From CAWAVN01 sp963825075 (GTDB lineage: Bacteria > Planctomycetota > Planctomycetia > Planctomycetales > Planctomycetaceae), in the NCBI GenBank assembly GCA_963825075.1, contig CAWGRX010000002.1, positions 1 through 64,000 on the forward strand: a stretch of DNA of 64,000 nt, written 5' to 3'. This document shows positions 7,428 to 17,035 of the stretch, in pieces. How positions within the stretch are numbered: the first letter of the stretch is position 1; every line of letters starts with the position of its first letter. The notes under the pieces were generated by a model. The model was not told the DNA's origin, made no database searches, and saw only the letters and a program-made list of their open reading frames with translations. Made by a program: the position numbers and the translations under genes.

Positions 7428-10013
7428 ATGCCGCGGTTGTCTGGTTCGCGTGGGGCGAGTGTTTCCCGGTGGTTGGGCGTGGTGCTGTTGGCCGGTGGTC
7501 TGCCGTTTCTGTTGGGGGCGGATGCTCCCGAGAAGAAGGCCAAGAATTCCAACAAACCGCTGTTTGCGAGCGATGTGATTACCGCGAAAACGCCCGGCCA
7601 TGCGGTCGAGATAGACGTGGACATCTCCGGCGCCAAACGACTCGCCCTCGTCGTGACCGACGGCGGCGACGGCTTCAGTTGCGATTGGGTCGATTGGGCC
7701 GAGCCGCGATTGATCGGACCGGACGGCGAAAAGAAGCTCACCGACCTCAACTGGAAACAGGCCAAAGCCGACTGGGGCCAGGTGCGAAAGAACCAAAACG
7801 CCGGCGGCGGTTCCATGAAGATCGACGGCAAACCCGTGCCGTATGGCATCGGCGCGCATGCCGAATCGCTGATCACCTTCGACCTGCCGGCGGGTTATAC
7901 GAAGTTCCGCTGCCGGGCCGGTCTGGACAACGGCGGCACCGACCAGAACAACGGCGGCACGACGAGCGCGAAGTTTCTCGTCTTCGCCGATCCGAATCCC
8001 CGCGTCCTGGCGGCGCTGGTCCAGCCCAAAGCCGGCGGCGGCAACCGGGGCAATCTTCCGCCGGGCGAAGCCTTGGACGGTTTGGACGTCGCGGACGATC
8101 TGGAGGTCACCCTCTTCGCCCACGAGCCGATGACCTTAAGCCCCTCGAACATCGACGTCGATGCCCAGGGCCGGGTCTGGGTTTGCGAAGTCGTCAACTA
8201 CCGCCACTTCGCCAACAAAAACAACCCCCTCCGCGAAGCGGGCGACCGGATTTTGATTCTGGAAGACACCGACGCCGACGGCAAAGCCGACAAGCAAACC
8301 GTGTTCTATCAAGGCCGGGACATTGATTCCGCCCACGGCGTCTGCGTCTTGGGGAACAAAGCCATCGTCTCCGCGCTCGACAGCGTGTTTGTCCTCACCG
8401 ACACGGACGGCGATTGGAAAGCCGACAAGAAAAAACTGCTCTTCACCGGGATCGCTGGGGCTCAACACGACCATGGCATCCATTCGTTCCTGTTCGGTCC
8501 CGACGGCAAATTGTATTTCAACTTCGGCAACGCAGGCCAGCACATCCGGGACAAAAACGGCAAACCGATTGTCGATCAACAAGGCAACGTGGTGAACAAT
8601 TCCCGCAAGCCCTATCAGGAAGGCATGGTGTTCCGCTGCAATCTGGATGGCTCGGAGTTGGAAACGCTGGGCTGGAATTTTCGGAACAATTGGGAACTCG
8701 CCGTCGATAGTTTCGGCACGATTTGGCAGTCCGACAACGATGACGACGGCAACCGCGGCGTGCGGATTAATTATGTAATGGAGTTCGGCAACTACGGTTA
8801 TAAAGATGAGATCACCGGAGCCGGCTGGAAGTCGCCCCGCACCGGCATGCACGAGGAAATCCCCAAGCGGCATTGGCACCAGAACGATCCCGGCGTCGTG
8901 CCGAATCTCTTGCAAACAGGAGCCGGCTCGCCCACGGGGATTTGCGTGTATGAAGGCGACCTCTTGCCTAAGCGGTTTCAAGGGCAGCTCATCCACTGCG
9001 ACGCCGGCCCGAACATCGTGCGGGCCTATCTGGTGAAGAACGACGGAGCCGGTTATTCCGCGACGATTGACAACATTCTGGAAGGCACGCGGGACCAATG
9101 GTTCCGCCCGTCGGATGTGTGCGTCGCGCCGGACGGGTCGCTGATCATCGCCGACTGGTACGACCCCGGCGTGGGCGGCCACCGGATGGGCGACATTCAA
9201 AAGGGCCGCATCTTCCGCATCGCCCCGCCGAAGACTCCGTACAAAACGCCGAAGTTTGATTTCAGCACGGCAGAAGGTGCGGTAGAAGCATTGAAAAACC
9301 CCAACCTCGCCGTGCGGTATCAGGCTTGGACAGCATTACACAAAACGGGCGAAAATGCCGAACCCGCCCTGTTGAAAATGTTCAATGACAAATCCAACCC
9401 GCGCTACCGCGCCCGGGCCTTGTGGCTGTTGGGCAAGATCGACGGCAAAGGAAAAGAATACATCGAGAAGGCCATCGAAGATGAAAACCCCGATATTCGC
9501 ATCGTGGGCTTGCGACTGGCGCGGGAATTGAAGATGGATGTGATTCCGGTCGTCGGAAAGCTCGTGAAAGACCAATCCCCGCAAGTCCGTCGGGAATGTG
9601 CCATTGCCCTGCGGCATCCGAAGGATCCTGCTCCCGCCGCCGTGCAATGGGCCACTTTGGCCGTGCAACATCAAGCGGGAGACCGCTGGTATTTGGAGGC
9701 GTTGGGCATTGGTGCCGACAAGCACTGGGACGAATACATGACGATTTGGAAAAATCACATTTCGCAAAACTGGCGAAGTCCTGCCGGTCGCGAAATCGTT
9801 TGGCGTTCCCGCGGGAGTGAAACCCCCAGCTTACTTGCGGCCCTGATTCTGAATCCCAACACACCTGCGGAAGAGCTGCCGCGCTATTTTGCGCATTGGA
9901 TTTGTTGCCCGCCAAAGACACCAAGGATGTGGTCTTGGGAATTGCGTTTTCTGATCTCAAAGGCGATGCCGAGCGGAAGAACTTCATTACCCGCGAAGCC
10001 TTCGAGCGATTGA
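7428..10013 (+). CDS. Planctomycete membrane-bound dehydrogenase-type exoprotein, N-terminal part (NPCBM, propeller, HEAT); frame breaks at about 9890
   Basis: Start supported by GTGGAG upstream; a signal peptide spans residues about 14-31. Residues about 40-195 form an NPCBM-like carbohydrate-binding domain (YGIGAHAESLITFDLP). Residues about 210-600 form the PVC-type six-bladed propeller (TIGR02604-like: EVTLFAHEPM, RVWVCEVVNYR, GAQHDHGIHSFLFGPDG, DVCVAPDGSLIIADWYDPG). From about 605 there are HEAT-like helical repeats. Near base 9890 the frame is lost: adding one base after CGCTATTTT makes LPRYFRALDLLPAKD and joins the frame seen from 9896 to 11044. The last about 40 residues of this frame are therefore spurious. 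The intact protein would be about 1205 residues, with a C-terminal cytochrome c domain. Confidence 0.85.
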   Translation: MPRLSGSRGASVSRWLGVVLLAGGLPFLLGADAPEKKAKNSNKPLFASDVITAKTPGHAVEIDVDISGAKRLALVVTDGGDGFSCDWVDWAEPRLIGPDGEKKLTDLNWKQAKADWGQVRKNQNAGGGSMKIDGKPVPYGIGAHAESLITFDLPAGYTKFRCRAGLDNGGTDQNNGGTTSAKFLVFADPNPRVLAALVQPKAGGGNRGNLPPGEALDGLDVADDLEVTLFAHEPMTLSPSNIDVDAQGRVWVCEVVNYRHFANKNNPLREAGDRILILEDTDADGKADKQTVFYQGRDIDSAHGVCVLGNKAIVSALDSVFVLTDTDGDWKADKKKLLFTGIAGAQHDHGIHSFLFGPDGKLYFNFGNAGQHIRDKNGKPIVDQQGNVVNNSRKPYQEGMVFRCNLDGSELETLGWNFRNNWELAVDSFGTIWQSDNDDDGNRGVRINYVMEFGNYGYKDEITGAGWKSPRTGMHEEIPKRHWHQNDPGVVPNLLQTGAGSPTGICVYEGDLLPKRFQGQLIHCDAGPNIVRAYLVKNDGAGYSATIDNILEGTRDQWFRPSDVCVAPDGSLIIADWYDPGVGGHRMGDIQKGRIFRIAPPKTPYKTPKFDFSTAEGAVEALKNPNLAVRYQAWTALHKTGENAEPALLKMFNDKSNPRYRARALWLLGKIDGKGKEYIEKAIEDENPDIRIVGLRLARELKMDVIPVVGKLVKDQSPQVRRECAIALRHPKDPAPAAVQWATLAVQHQAGDRWYLEALGIGADKHWDEYMTIWKNHISQNWRSPAGREIVWRSRGSETPSLLAALILNPNTPAEELPRYFAHWICCPPKTPRMWSWELRFLISKAMPSGRTSLPAKPSSD

Positions 10014-11044
10014 AAGGCGTGAACGTTCAAAACGATCCCACGGCAAAAGCCAAGCTCAAATCGATTCTGGACGACTCCAATGGCACCAAGCAGTTTGTGG
10101 AACTGGTCGGGAAGTTTAACGTCATGGAACGCTATCCTGAATTGCTAGCGATGGCTCAATCCAAACCGGACGAGCAATTGGGCGTGGAAGCCATGCGGAC
10201 TTTGCTCACGAAGAATCAAACCCAACGGATCGCCAAGGCCATCGGTGGGAAAGATCTGCAAAAAGCCGAAGATACCATCAAAGCCCTGGGCAATGCGGGC
10301 GACAAACGGGCCGAGGACATATTGTGGAAGTTGATCGATGATAACGAGCAACTCCTCGCCATCCGCCGGGCCGCGGTGTTGGCGGCGGGACGGTCGCGAA
10401 ACAGCGCCCTAAAACTGGCCCGGCTCGCCGGGGAAGGCAAACTCGACAACAAACTCAAAGACGCCGTCGCCTCGGCTCTGCACACCGCGGAGTGGCCGGA
10501 GGTTAAAGTCCAGGCGGCCCGGCTGTTCCCGCTGCCCGCGTCCAAGAACAACAAGCCGCTGCCTCCCATCGAGGCGCTCGTCAAACGCCAAGGCGACGTG
10601 CAGAAAGGCCGGGTGCTGTTTAACACGACCGCGACCTGCGTGAAATGCCACATCGTAAACAACGTCGGCCGCGAGGTCGGTCCGGACCTCTCGGAAATCG
10701 GCAAGAAGCTCAGCCGGGAAGCGATGTTCCAATCGATCCTGTTCCCGAGCGCGGGCATCAGCCACAATTACGAAGCCTATCTCGTCGCCCTCAGCGACGG
10801 CACCACAGTCAATGGTTTGGTGCCCAGTCGGACGGAAGAGGAGATTTCCGTCAAAGGCATCGACGGCATCGTGCGGACTTACAAAATGTCCGACGTGGAG
10901 ATCATCAAAAAGCAGGACCTGTCCCTGATGCCCGCGGATCTCCAAAAAGTGATGAGCGAAGAGGAACTGGTCGACGTCGTCGAGTATCTCACGACGCTCA
11001 AACAAGCCAAGAAGTTCGGCAGCCAGGAGAAGGGTGTGAAGTGA
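9896..11044 (+). CDS. Same gene, C-terminal part: HEAT repeats and PVC-type cytochrome c (CVKCH) domain
   Basis: Continuation, in the next frame, of the gene starting at 7428; it opens with DLLPAKDTKDVVLG directly at the frame break. The first about 215 residues are helical HEAT-like repeats. Residues about 230-375 are the haem domain (TIGR02603-like): GRVLFNTTATCVKCH carries the CxxCH haem attachment, followed by GREVGPDLSEIG, SILFPSAGISHNYEAYLV and a C-terminal LMPADLQKVMSEEELVDVVEYL helix. As one protein it would bind sugar polymer through NPCBM and pass electrons to a c-type haem outside the cytoplasm; that role is inferred from architecture. The Met at 9896 lies exactly at the break and has no ribosome binding site, so I do not think it is a true start. 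Confidence 0.82.
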   Translation: MDLLPAKDTKDVVLGIAFSDLKGDAERKNFITREAFERLKGVNVQNDPTAKAKLKSILDDSNGTKQFVELVGKFNVMERYPELLAMAQSKPDEQLGVEAMRTLLTKNQTQRIAKAIGGKDLQKAEDTIKALGNAGDKRAEDILWKLIDDNEQLLAIRRAAVLAAGRSRNSALKLARLAGEGKLDNKLKDAVASALHTAEWPEVKVQAARLFPLPASKNNKPLPPIEALVKRQGDVQKGRVLFNTTATCVKCHIVNNVGREVGPDLSEIGKKLSREAMFQSILFPSAGISHNYEAYLVALSDGTTVNGLVPSRTEEEISVKGIDGIVRTYKMSDVEIIKKQDLSLMPADLQKVMSEEELVDVVEYLTTLKQAKKFGSQEKGVK

Positions 11045-11107
11045 GGTTGGAAGATGGAGGATGGAGGATAGGGCCACTGAGCCTATCCGAATATCCGGCC
11101 TCCGCAA

Positions 11108-11165
11108 TAGCCCGAAGCGCCAGCGAGGGAATTTCACGGAATACCCTTGCTTGCGCTGCGGGCTA
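11108..11165. repeat. Interspersed repeat family C, copy 1
   Basis: Starts TAGCCCGAAGCGCCAGCGAG and ends GCTTGCGCTGCGGGCTA, forming an imperfect palindrome. Related ends occur at 62055-62222. Its right end contains the stop codon of the minus-strand channel gene (11163-11165). Confidence 0.65.
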
Positions 11166-14100
11166 GTTTTCGGACGAGTGCTTAACTAAATAATCCGCAT
11201 CCTCGCCTTTTTTTGGCGAGTCTTCTCGCTGTTGGCCGTTCTTGCTTTGGGGCGTTTGCTGGATGGGGAAGGCGGCTTCCACCGAGCGAATGTGCAAATC
11301 CATTTGGGGGAAGGCGATTTCGATGTCCGCTTCCCGAAACGCCCGGTCGATGGCCAGGTGCAGCTCGTGCGTGGTGGCCAGTCTGATGGCGATGTTCGGC
11401 AGGTAGCAGCGGATTTCAAAATTCAGCGTGCTGTCGCCGAAGCCAGCAAAAGTCACCAACGGCGCGGGATCTTTCAGGACGGCCGGGTGATCCTTGAGGA
11501 CCTTATAAAGCACCTCCGTCGCCTTGTCGGTGTCCGATCCATACGCAACGCCCACTTGGATGAACACCCGCTGAATGGTGTCGGAAAGCGTCCAGTTGAG
11601 CACGGTGCCGGTGATGAGATCCTTGTTGGGGATAATCATTTCCTGGCGTTCCCAGTTGGTGATCGTGGTGGCCCGCATACGAATCCGAGTGACGATGCCC
11701 GTGGTGCTGCCCACGGTGACAATATCCCCCACGCGGACCGGACGTTCCAAGAGCACGATCATCCCGGAAAAGAAGTTCGCAAAAATCTCCTGAAGGCCGA
11801 AGCCCAGGCCGACCATCAAAGCCGCCGCGAGCCATTGCACGTTTTGCCAGCGAAGGCCGACCACATAAAACGCCGCACTCACGCCGATGATCGTCAACCC
11901 GTATTGGGCGAGCGTGGTGATCGCATAGCGGGCGGCGTTGTCGATGGGCAGGCGTTGGAGCACGATCATTTCCAGCATGCCGGGCAAGTTGCGGGCGGCT
12001 CCGATGGCCACGATCAACAGAATCACCGCCAGCAGCAAATCCGCCAGCGTGATGGGCACCTGAATGGTCTTTTTGGTGGTTTCGGTGGGCTTTTCGGTTG
12101 TGTCTTTGTCCGCCTGAGCGGCTGCGGTTCCCCCGGCGGCTGCGGGCGTGTGCGTCGGTTCGGTGACCGGTTTCGCCGGTTCTTCGACGACTCGCTCGAT
12201 GGTGAGCGCGTGGATTTGGACTTTCTTGAGCACCGCCAAAGCCGGGAGCACATCCACCCACACGCCCCACAATCCGATCACAATACCGACGAACAACAGG
12301 CTGCGGATCAGTTGCCGGGTCTGATCGTTCATCTCGGAAACATCCAGCCGTTCATCATCGGCCTCGACCGGGCTGGGAATCACAGGAGAAACATTGCCGG
12401 CCGCGCCGCCCGCCGCTTCCAGAGCCTGGGCCTGGGCGAGGGCCGCCTGCCGGCGTTGGCGAAGTTGCTCCATTGCCAATCGGCGGCGGGTCACCAACAG
12501 CCAGCGAAGAATCAAGGCGTCCAAAATCAAGACGGCAAGCGTCAAGAGCAGCGTCGCATAAAACCGGCTCACCAGTTGCTCAGCGGTGTAGTAGTAGCCG
12601 AAGACCGCCAAACCTGCGAGAGCCAGCGGAATCAACACGCCCACCCCGTAGAGCACATATTTCATCCTTTCGAGCCAACCGCCTTGACGATTGGCAAGGA
12701 GCGCCCGAAACGTGGCTCCGGACGGTCTTAGCACCCGGTGCAAAAACAACGCGGACAACAAGATCGCGACGATAAAACACGCCCGACCCAAGGATTCGTG
12801 GTCCTCGAGCGCGGTGCTTCCCGCGGAATGAAACAGCGCCGCCACGAAGGCAAACGGCGGTACGAACACCTTCAGCCAGCGAAGGTTTCGGCGGATCATC
12901 GTCACCACCGGAGCCGGCCATGTGAAATGGGATTGCACGAGGCCGTTGGTCCGGCAGCTTTGCCTCAAAAGTTCGAGCGGGAAGAAAATCAGCCCCATCG
13001 CGAACAAAGCCGATCCCACCGCCGCGACCGCGACAGGGGTATCCAACTGATGAAACAGCCGGTAGCCCACCCAGCACAAGACGCCCGGCCAGAGGATGGC
13101 GATGAAAACGGTATCGGCGAGCACGCGGAGCGTGGGGCGGAACTCGGTGATCGTCCGCTTGTTCATGCTTTTGCCGATCTCGTCGATTTGCCGCTTCATC
13201 CGGTGGTGTTGAATGAACAACATACCAAAGACGGCGATCGCCAAAGCCCAGGCGCCGGGGTTGTCCCAAAAGTCCTGCCCCAAGGTGGTGAGCACGCCGG
13301 CCCAGTCGCCCGCGCGGAATAACTCCGCGAAGGCGTTTTGAAAATCGCCGATCGGCTGCTTCCACAAGGGTTCGGAGCTGCGAATCCAAAGCACGTGTTC
13401 GCTGATGAAGCGGCTGAAGTCGCCCGTCTCTTCGATGAGCTGCTTTTCAACTTTGTCCAACTCCAACAGCTTGTCTAAAAGGTCGTTATAGTCCTTGATG
13501 AGCAAATCGAGGTGGTTTGTTTCGGTCTCCAGGAGTTCCGCCACGAACGGTTCGAGCTTGGCCCGCTCTTTTTCATTGGGGGGCGGCTTGAGCGACCCCA
13601 CCATCTCCACCGCCGACTTCGAAGCCAACTCCTTCACGCGGTCGTTGTACTCGAACGACGAGAGCTCCAACTGCTGGATTTCATCCTGGCGGGCGTGGAT
13701 GTTCCGCTCCAGCTTGCGGGCGTTGGGCAGTTTTTTCTGCTGGATGCGGAGCAGCGTGCCCACGTTCATCGTGCTGCCGGCCACCGTGACCCGCTCGCGG
13801 CTCTGCTTGTAATTGTCTTCGAGCGTTTTCAATCGGTCCTTCGCGGCATCGAGTTCTTTGACGACCTGGGGGATTTCTGCGGCGGCTTTCTGGCGGAGAT
13901 CGGTCAGTTCGACAATTTTGCGGGCATGCTCGCCGATGCTGGCGTATTGCTTGTATGCCCTCGCAGCCCGGGCTTGGGCCTCGGCTTCGGCTTTTTGTTG
14001 CGCCAGATCGTCCTGCCGCTTCGCCGTGACCGCCTTTCGCCAGGCCTCGACGATGGACTCCAATTGCAGAACCTGTTTGGCGGCGATGTCTCTTTCGAGC

Positions 14101-14969
14101 GGAATCAGAGCCATCCGCTCTTTCCGCCAGGCCTCTTCCTTGTCGAGCCGGGCCAGTTTCGCTTGCAGCATTTGCCAATGCGCGCGGAGGTGCGTGCGCT
14201 CGGCGAGGGTTTTTGGCGGCGTGGTCCCCGCATTCGCCGGCAAACTTTTGAGATTTTGCTCGGTCTCGGCCAAGCCGTCCTGCGCGGCTTTCCGCTGCGC
14301 TGTCAGATCATTCTGCTCGGTCGTAATGTTTTTCTGCAGATTGACGGCATCGTCCACGCGTTTTTTCGCATTGGACAATTCCTCTTCGCGGACCGCCAAC
14401 TCTTGCTGAAGTTCCGTCAGCGTCGCGTCTTCCGGGATCGCGACTTTGGTCCGCTTTTCCGAGGATTGTTCGAGAGCCTGTTTTTCCAAATCCTCCTTGG
14501 TCTTTTTGGCTTTCTGGATCTGACCGGGTAGCGATTGCGTTTGCTGCGCGTATTCCGAGGCTCTCGCGGTTTGGGTCTCGGCTTCCGTCAGATCGTTTAA
14601 GGCCTGTTGATAAAGCGATGTGATTTCGTCCTTTTGGGCCTTATCCAAGTTCGGATCGTCGGTAGCCTCTTTGAGACGGGTTTGCACCGTGTCCTTGGTG
14701 AGCGAATCCAAAAACAGCGGCGACGGCTTGTCCTGCGGCGGATTGGGATTGGGATTGTCCGCCGCCGGCAGGGTTTGAATGATCGGCGGGTTCGCGGCGT
14801 TTTGAGCTGGGGGATTCTTCTGCGAAGTCGGCTGTTGAGCCGGGGGCGCCGTCTGAAGAATCTGCGCCGCGCACGGAGAATAAGCGATCCCCCATGCGAA
14901 TAACAAACAGATGCCCGCAACCCAAATCCCCAATTGCCGGTGGGAATGGGTTGTCGAAGATAACGTCAT
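11163..14969 (-). CDS. Large MscS-family mechanosensitive channel (MscK/KefA-like)
   Basis: 1268 residues. The start at 14969 has GGAGGAAATC immediately upstream; a Met four codons earlier overlaps this site and is unlikely. A signal peptide (about 12-36) is followed by a Pro/Gln-rich stretch. Long coiled-coil segments fill about 90-560 (heavy in Gln, Glu, Ala, Lys). About ten membrane segments lie between 590 and 1070. The MscS pore and beta domains are near 1070-1250: GLGFGLQEIFANFFSGMIVL, RPVRVGDIVTVG, MIIPNKDLITGTVLNWTLSD, then the alpha/beta C-terminal domain. Length and periplasmic coiled coil match MscK/KefA, which relieves hypo-osmotic stress. Hydrophilic Pro/Thr/Lys-rich loop near 950-985. 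Convergent with the cytochrome gene. Confidence 0.9.
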   Translation of the reverse strand: MTLSSTTHSHRQLGIWVAGICLLFAWGIAYSPCAAQILQTAPPAQQPTSQKNPPAQNAANPPIIQTLPAADNPNPNPPQDKPSPLFLDSLTKDTVQTRLKEATDDPNLDKAQKDEITSLYQQALNDLTEAETQTARASEYAQQTQSLPGQIQKAKKTKEDLEKQALEQSSEKRTKVAIPEDATLTELQQELAVREEELSNAKKRVDDAVNLQKNITTEQNDLTAQRKAAQDGLAETEQNLKSLPANAGTTPPKTLAERTHLRAHWQMLQAKLARLDKEEAWRKERMALIPLERDIAAKQVLQLESIVEAWRKAVTAKRQDDLAQQKAEAEAQARAARAYKQYASIGEHARKIVELTDLRQKAAAEIPQVVKELDAAKDRLKTLEDNYKQSRERVTVAGSTMNVGTLLRIQQKKLPNARKLERNIHARQDEIQQLELSSFEYNDRVKELASKSAVEMVGSLKPPPNEKERAKLEPFVAELLETETNHLDLLIKDYNDLLDKLLELDKVEKQLIEETGDFSRFISEHVLWIRSSEPLWKQPIGDFQNAFAELFRAGDWAGVLTTLGQDFWDNPGAWALAIAVFGMLFIQHHRMKRQIDEIGKSMNKRTITEFRPTLRVLADTVFIAILWPGVLCWVGYRLFHQLDTPVAVAAVGSALFAMGLIFFPLELLRQSCRTNGLVQSHFTWPAPVVTMIRRNLRWLKVFVPPFAFVAALFHSAGSTALEDHESLGRACFIVAILLSALFLHRVLRPSGATFRALLANRQGGWLERMKYVLYGVGVLIPLALAGLAVFGYYYTAEQLVSRFYATLLLTLAVLILDALILRWLLVTRRRLAMEQLRQRRQAALAQAQALEAAGGAAGNVSPVIPSPVEADDERLDVSEMNDQTRQLIRSLLFVGIVIGLWGVWVDVLPALAVLKKVQIHALTIERVVEEPAKPVTEPTHTPAAAGGTAAAQADKDTTEKPTETTKKTIQVPITLADLLLAVILLIVAIGAARNLPGMLEMIVLQRLPIDNAARYAITTLAQYGLTIIGVSAAFYVVGLRWQNVQWLAAALMVGLGFGLQEIFANFFSGMIVLLERPVRVGDIVTVGSTTGIVTRIRMRATTITNWERQEMIIPNKDLITGTVLNWTLSDTIQRVFIQVGVAYGSDTDKATEVLYKVLKDHPAVLKDPAPLVTFAGFGDSTLNFEIRCYLPNIAIRLATTHELHLAIDRAFREADIEIAFPQMDLHIRSVEAAFPIQQTPQSKNGQQREDSPKKGEDADYLVKHSSEN

Positions 14970-15138
14970 GATTTCCTCCATATACCGCCGCCGAATCCGT
15001 TCTTTCTACCCGACTCGCCGACAAAATCGCCCAAGGCCCGATTGGAACCTTCGTCTAAAACAGGTTTTATAAGGCTTCTTCAAGGCAGGCAAGGTGGATT
15101 ATTCGAAGCGGTAGCTTCCAACCGCCGAAACACGTGTG

Positions 15139-15216
15139 TCATCAGCCGGAACGCGCTCGCATCCGGTTTCTTCGCGTTGGCGGCGGAAACCTGGGCGAGC
15201 GCCCAGCGGCTGATGC
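15139..15216. repeat. Interspersed palindromic repeat, family A copy 2
   Basis: TCATCAGCCGGAACGCGCTC at the left and GCGCCCAGCGGCTGATG at the right. It lies in the 267-base gap between the MscS gene start and the MutS-like gene end; otherwise I see nothing coding in that gap. Confidence 0.7.
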
Positions 15217-15236
15217 ATACTCCCGTTTGTGGAAAA

Positions 15237-16262
15237 TCACACGTCCAAGCCTAGGAGCCGCATCAGTTCCAGGGCGTTGCTTTTTTGCACGACGCCGGAG
15301 CGGATCGTGTAGTCGAAGGACATTTTGCCGCCCACGAGTTGGTCTTCAAAGTGGCAGTTGACGGCCCGGCCGTCCAGGGAATCGACGATTTCAGTCAAAG
15401 CCAAATCATGCGTCGTGACGAGGCCCACCGCTCCTTTTTCCACCAATTTGCGAATCACGCCTTCCGCCCCGACCCGGCGGTCGTGCGAATTCGTGCCCTG
15501 CAAAATCTCATCCAACAGAAACAGCAAAGGCCGTTCCCCTTCGGCCAGATCGACCACCATTTTCAATCGGCTGACCACCGAATAAAACAGCGACTTGCCA
15601 TCCTGGAGGGAATCGTTGATCCGCATCGCCGTCCCCACTTGCACCGGAGAAAGGCGAAACGACTCGGCCCGCACCGGCGCTCCACATAACCCCAGGACGA
15701 CATTCGTGCCCAGCGTTCTTAAGAGCGTGCTCTTGCCGGACATGTTCGAGCCGCTGACCAAAATCAACCGCAGCCCCTGGTCGAGCGTCACGTCGTTTCG
15801 CACGCAAACCGCGGCGGGCAACAGCGGATGTCCCAATTGCACGCCGCCGAGCAGCGGAGACTCATGGGCGATTTCCGGGAACGGATCGCGAGGATGCTCG
15901 TACGCATAGCCCGCCAGTGACGACAAGGCCTCGAACTCGCCGACGGCCTCCAGCCAATCCGCAATATGCGGCCCGACCCGCTCCCGCCAGACTTCGATGG
16001 CATGCACCAAATGCACCGGCAGGCACATCAGAAACGCGAACAACGCGAAAAACTGGTTTTGCAGCGAATTCCGCAGGCTTTGGATTAAACGGTGCAACTT
16101 GGCGATTTCCCGCGAAGGCGGCCGGCCGTTGGTGTCCAGCTTGCGGCGAATCTGCGCGAGCATCGGCGTCTGGAACTCTTCGCGCTCGATCACGCCCAGC
16201 ACTTGCGACAAAATCGCCAACCCAGAGCCGGCGGCGTCCATCGTGTGAGACACCCGCCGAAT
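15237..16262 (-). CDS. Membrane-anchored MutS-like ATPase, C-terminal part (MutS domain V)
   Basis: Continues the gene that starts at 17035 after a frame break near 16260. It holds part of the helical core (SHTMDAAGSGLAIL, then a hydrophobic FFALFAFLMCLPVHLVHAI segment) and the complete MutS ATPase: Walker A SGSNMSGKSTLLRTLG, Walker B LLFLLDEILQGTNSHDR, and the switch VTTHDLALTEI. It ends at the stop at 15237 (LMRLLGLDV). There is no mismatch-binding domain I with the Phe-x-Glu motif, so classical mismatch repair is unlikely; ATPase activity should be intact. There is no independent start for this fragment. Confidence 0.85.
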   Translation of the reverse strand: MRRVSHTMDAAGSGLAILSQVLGVIEREEFQTPMLAQIRRKLDTNGRPPSREIAKLHRLIQSLRNSLQNQFFALFAFLMCLPVHLVHAIEVWRERVGPHIADWLEAVGEFEALSSLAGYAYEHPRDPFPEIAHESPLLGGVQLGHPLLPAAVCVRNDVTLDQGLRLILVSGSNMSGKSTLLRTLGTNVVLGLCGAPVRAESFRLSPVQVGTAMRINDSLQDGKSLFYSVVSRLKMVVDLAEGERPLLFLLDEILQGTNSHDRRVGAEGVIRKLVEKGAVGLVTTHDLALTEIVDSLDGRAVNCHFEDQLVGGKMSFDYTIRSGVVQKSNALELMRLLGLDV

Positions 16263-17035
16263 CGCTTGCGCAACAGCCCCATAAATCCCAATAGCAACAG
16301 CAAAGGCACCATCGCGAACGAGACCCGCAGCCCCAACAGCCAACCGACAAGACCCGCCACCGCCAACACGGAAATCCCCACCGCCGCGATGCGCCGGCCT
16401 CCGCTCACGGGATGCGCGGGTTCGTTCGCCCAATCGAGAAGTTGATTTTGGTCCAAGTCCTCGTGCACTTTCGCATCGAGCAGGGCGAGCTGTTCCCGCA
16501 AATCAACGAGGCCGCGAAGTTCGTCCAACGCCTGCTGCCGACGCCGGATGGTCTCGCCGTCCGCCGGACCTTTGAGCCAGAGGGCCAACGTGTCCTCGCC
16601 CAATCGCGTGCGGGCCTGGCAGATCAACTGAAACAGCGACCCTGTGCCGAACAAATCCAAATCCCCCGCGTATGGGTGATTGGGATCCTGATACCGCTCG
16701 CCCGTGACGCCGTCGTCCATCCAGCGATCTTTGATCCGCCTTTGAGCCGTCGTGTAATAATTAACGGCTCGGCGGGCCAGCAGCAATTGCCGAATCGCTT
16801 TGCCGTGCAGAATCACGAGTACGACAAAACCGGCGAGCGGCAACACCAGCCACCATGGAGACACGCTCGTGTTCCAGATGATGACCACCAAAGCCAACGC
16901 CGCGAGAAACACTGCTCCCCGGCCTTGGGAAAACCTTCGATCCGCCTCCCCGCACCGGGCCGACGTCCGTTGGCGCTCGATGAGCCGGCGGTCATACTCG
17001 GCGGCGGGATCTCCAATTTCGTTCGCGGTGGACAT
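16190..17035 (-). CDS. Membrane-anchored MutS-like ATPase, N-terminal part
   Basis: Starts MSTANEIGDPAAEYDRRL at 17035. Two hydrophobic hairpins near 43-80 and 215-255 should anchor it in the inner membrane. Between them is a MutS connector/core-like region (DLFGTGSLFQLICQARTRLG, TLALWLKGPADGETIRRRQQ), a motif set typical of MutS domain III. In the correct product the frame continues at about 16260: inserting one base in CGCAAGCG-ATTCGG gives RKRIRRVSHTMDAAG and joins the ATPase part. As read, it ends in about 23 spurious residues. The whole gene would give about 599 residues. Membrane-bound MutS homologues are known, but their role is unsettled. Confidence 0.8.
   Translation of the reverse strand: MSTANEIGDPAAEYDRRLIERQRTSARCGEADRRFSQGRGAVFLAALALVVIIWNTSVSPWWLVLPLAGFVVLVILHGKAIRQLLLARRAVNYYTTAQRRIKDRWMDDGVTGERYQDPNHPYAGDLDLFGTGSLFQLICQARTRLGEDTLALWLKGPADGETIRRRQQALDELRGLVDLREQLALLDAKVHEDLDQNQLLDWANEPAHPVSGGRRIAAVGISVLAVAGLVGWLLGLRVSFAMVPLLLLLGFMGLLRKRFGGCLTRWTPPALGWRFCRKCWA

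Noticed and set aside
9885..9900. Programmed -1 frameshift in the cytochrome exoprotein
   Set aside because: No X_XXY_YYZ slippery site and no obvious downstream pseudoknot; other one-base breaks in the window make an error more likely.
11232..12731. 499-codon plus-strand frame opposite the MscS gene
   Set aside because: Antisense of the conserved pore domain; no motif.
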